From: Achromobacter xylosoxidans | Lineage (GTDB): Bacteria; Pseudomonadota; Gammaproteobacteria; Burkholderiales; Burkholderiaceae_B | DNA: 64,000 nt | Assembly: GCF_014490035.1 (NCBI RefSeq) | Contig: NZ_CP061008.1 | Location: forward strand, 4,650,001 to 4,714,000 | Direction: 5' to 3' | In this document: positions 63,897-64,000 of the stretch, piece after piece | Layout: each line of letters begins with the position of its first letter | Position numbering within the stretch: the first letter of the stretch is position 1 | Program-made: the position numbers and the translations under genes | Notes under the pieces: generated by a model | Told to the model about the DNA's origin: nothing | The model's input: only the letters and a program-made list of their open reading frames with translations | Database searches by the model: none

Positions 63897-64000
63897 GCGC
63901 AGCTTCTGTGGTTCGCCCAAGGCTGAACACTGAAGCAGAAAATGGTCAGAAGGGCCGGGAAGTTTAAAACCCAGCCGGGGTTTGAAAAGCAAGTTGCTTA

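Overview
The window is a GC-rich bacterial chromosome segment. Gene families and neighbourhoods (a DUF3579 gene beside argD-argF, tripartite-tricarboxylate 'Bug' binding protein, a long E. coli-type argG, TonB/ExbB with an Ala/Pro-rich extension) point to the Betaproteobacteria, order Burkholderiales, family Alcaligenaceae, most like Achromobacter or Bordetella. The genus is inferred from general resemblance, not measured. No rRNA, CRISPR, phage, transposase or integrase was seen; one tRNA (Val, anticodon TAC) is present.

Layout. 1-6.8 kb: hrpA (partial), divergent argA with a terminator-like hairpin in its leader, a YggX-type protein, a phospholipase C without export signal, and phoU behind a Pho-box-like site. 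6.9-13.2 kb: rpiA, an AidB-like acyl-CoA dehydrogenase, an amidase, rmuC, a YrbL-family kinase-like protein. 13.2-18.3 kb (minus): 3-methyladenine glycosylase, Spx/ArsC-like protein and a complete polyamine importer (potF-G-H-I order of transcription). 18.4-22.1 kb (minus): an 843-aa FtsX-type permease, truncated haemoglobin and Kdo kinase with overlapping ends. 22.2-25.1 kb: a dctPQM-type TRAP transporter.

25.1-32.4 kb is an accessory region. It starts with a structured repeat, then a decayed fragment of an oligopeptide-transporter ATPase gene, a secreted FlhE-like protein, an unrecognised 196-aa protein, and an operon for a TolC / membrane-fusion protein / ABC ATPase / MacB-like permease exporter. 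The membrane-fusion protein carries an N-terminal PAS-like domain, which is unusual. 32.4-41.5 kb (minus): an oligopeptide-type ABC importer with two amidohydrolases and an Asp/Glu-racemase-like protein, divergent from a GntR regulator with TTGTATACAA operators between them; this looks like a regulated uptake-and-hydrolysis unit for an amide or cyclic amide. 42.5-45.3 kb: DUF3579, argD, argF. 45.3-49.4 kb: a LysR-divergent catabolic cluster. 49.4-53.2 kb: argG and kup, converging on a second copy of the structured repeat. 53.2-55.1 kb: a two-component system overlapping kup. 55.1-57.4 kb: tonB-exbB-exbD with a Fur-like box. 57.6-63.9 kb: tRNA-Val, HU, a PKHD hydroxylase, a Cys/Met-metabolism PLP enzyme, rlmB and rnr; a strong promoter pointing out of the window overlaps the rnr start.

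The most interesting objects are (1) two distant copies of a ~270-300 bp structured element whose interior is conserved while its long hairpin arms differ in sequence yet remain self-complementary in each copy, and (2) the PAS-fused MacB-type exporter with its two small neighbouring proteins in a region flanked by an old duplicate of the ABC ATPase gene.
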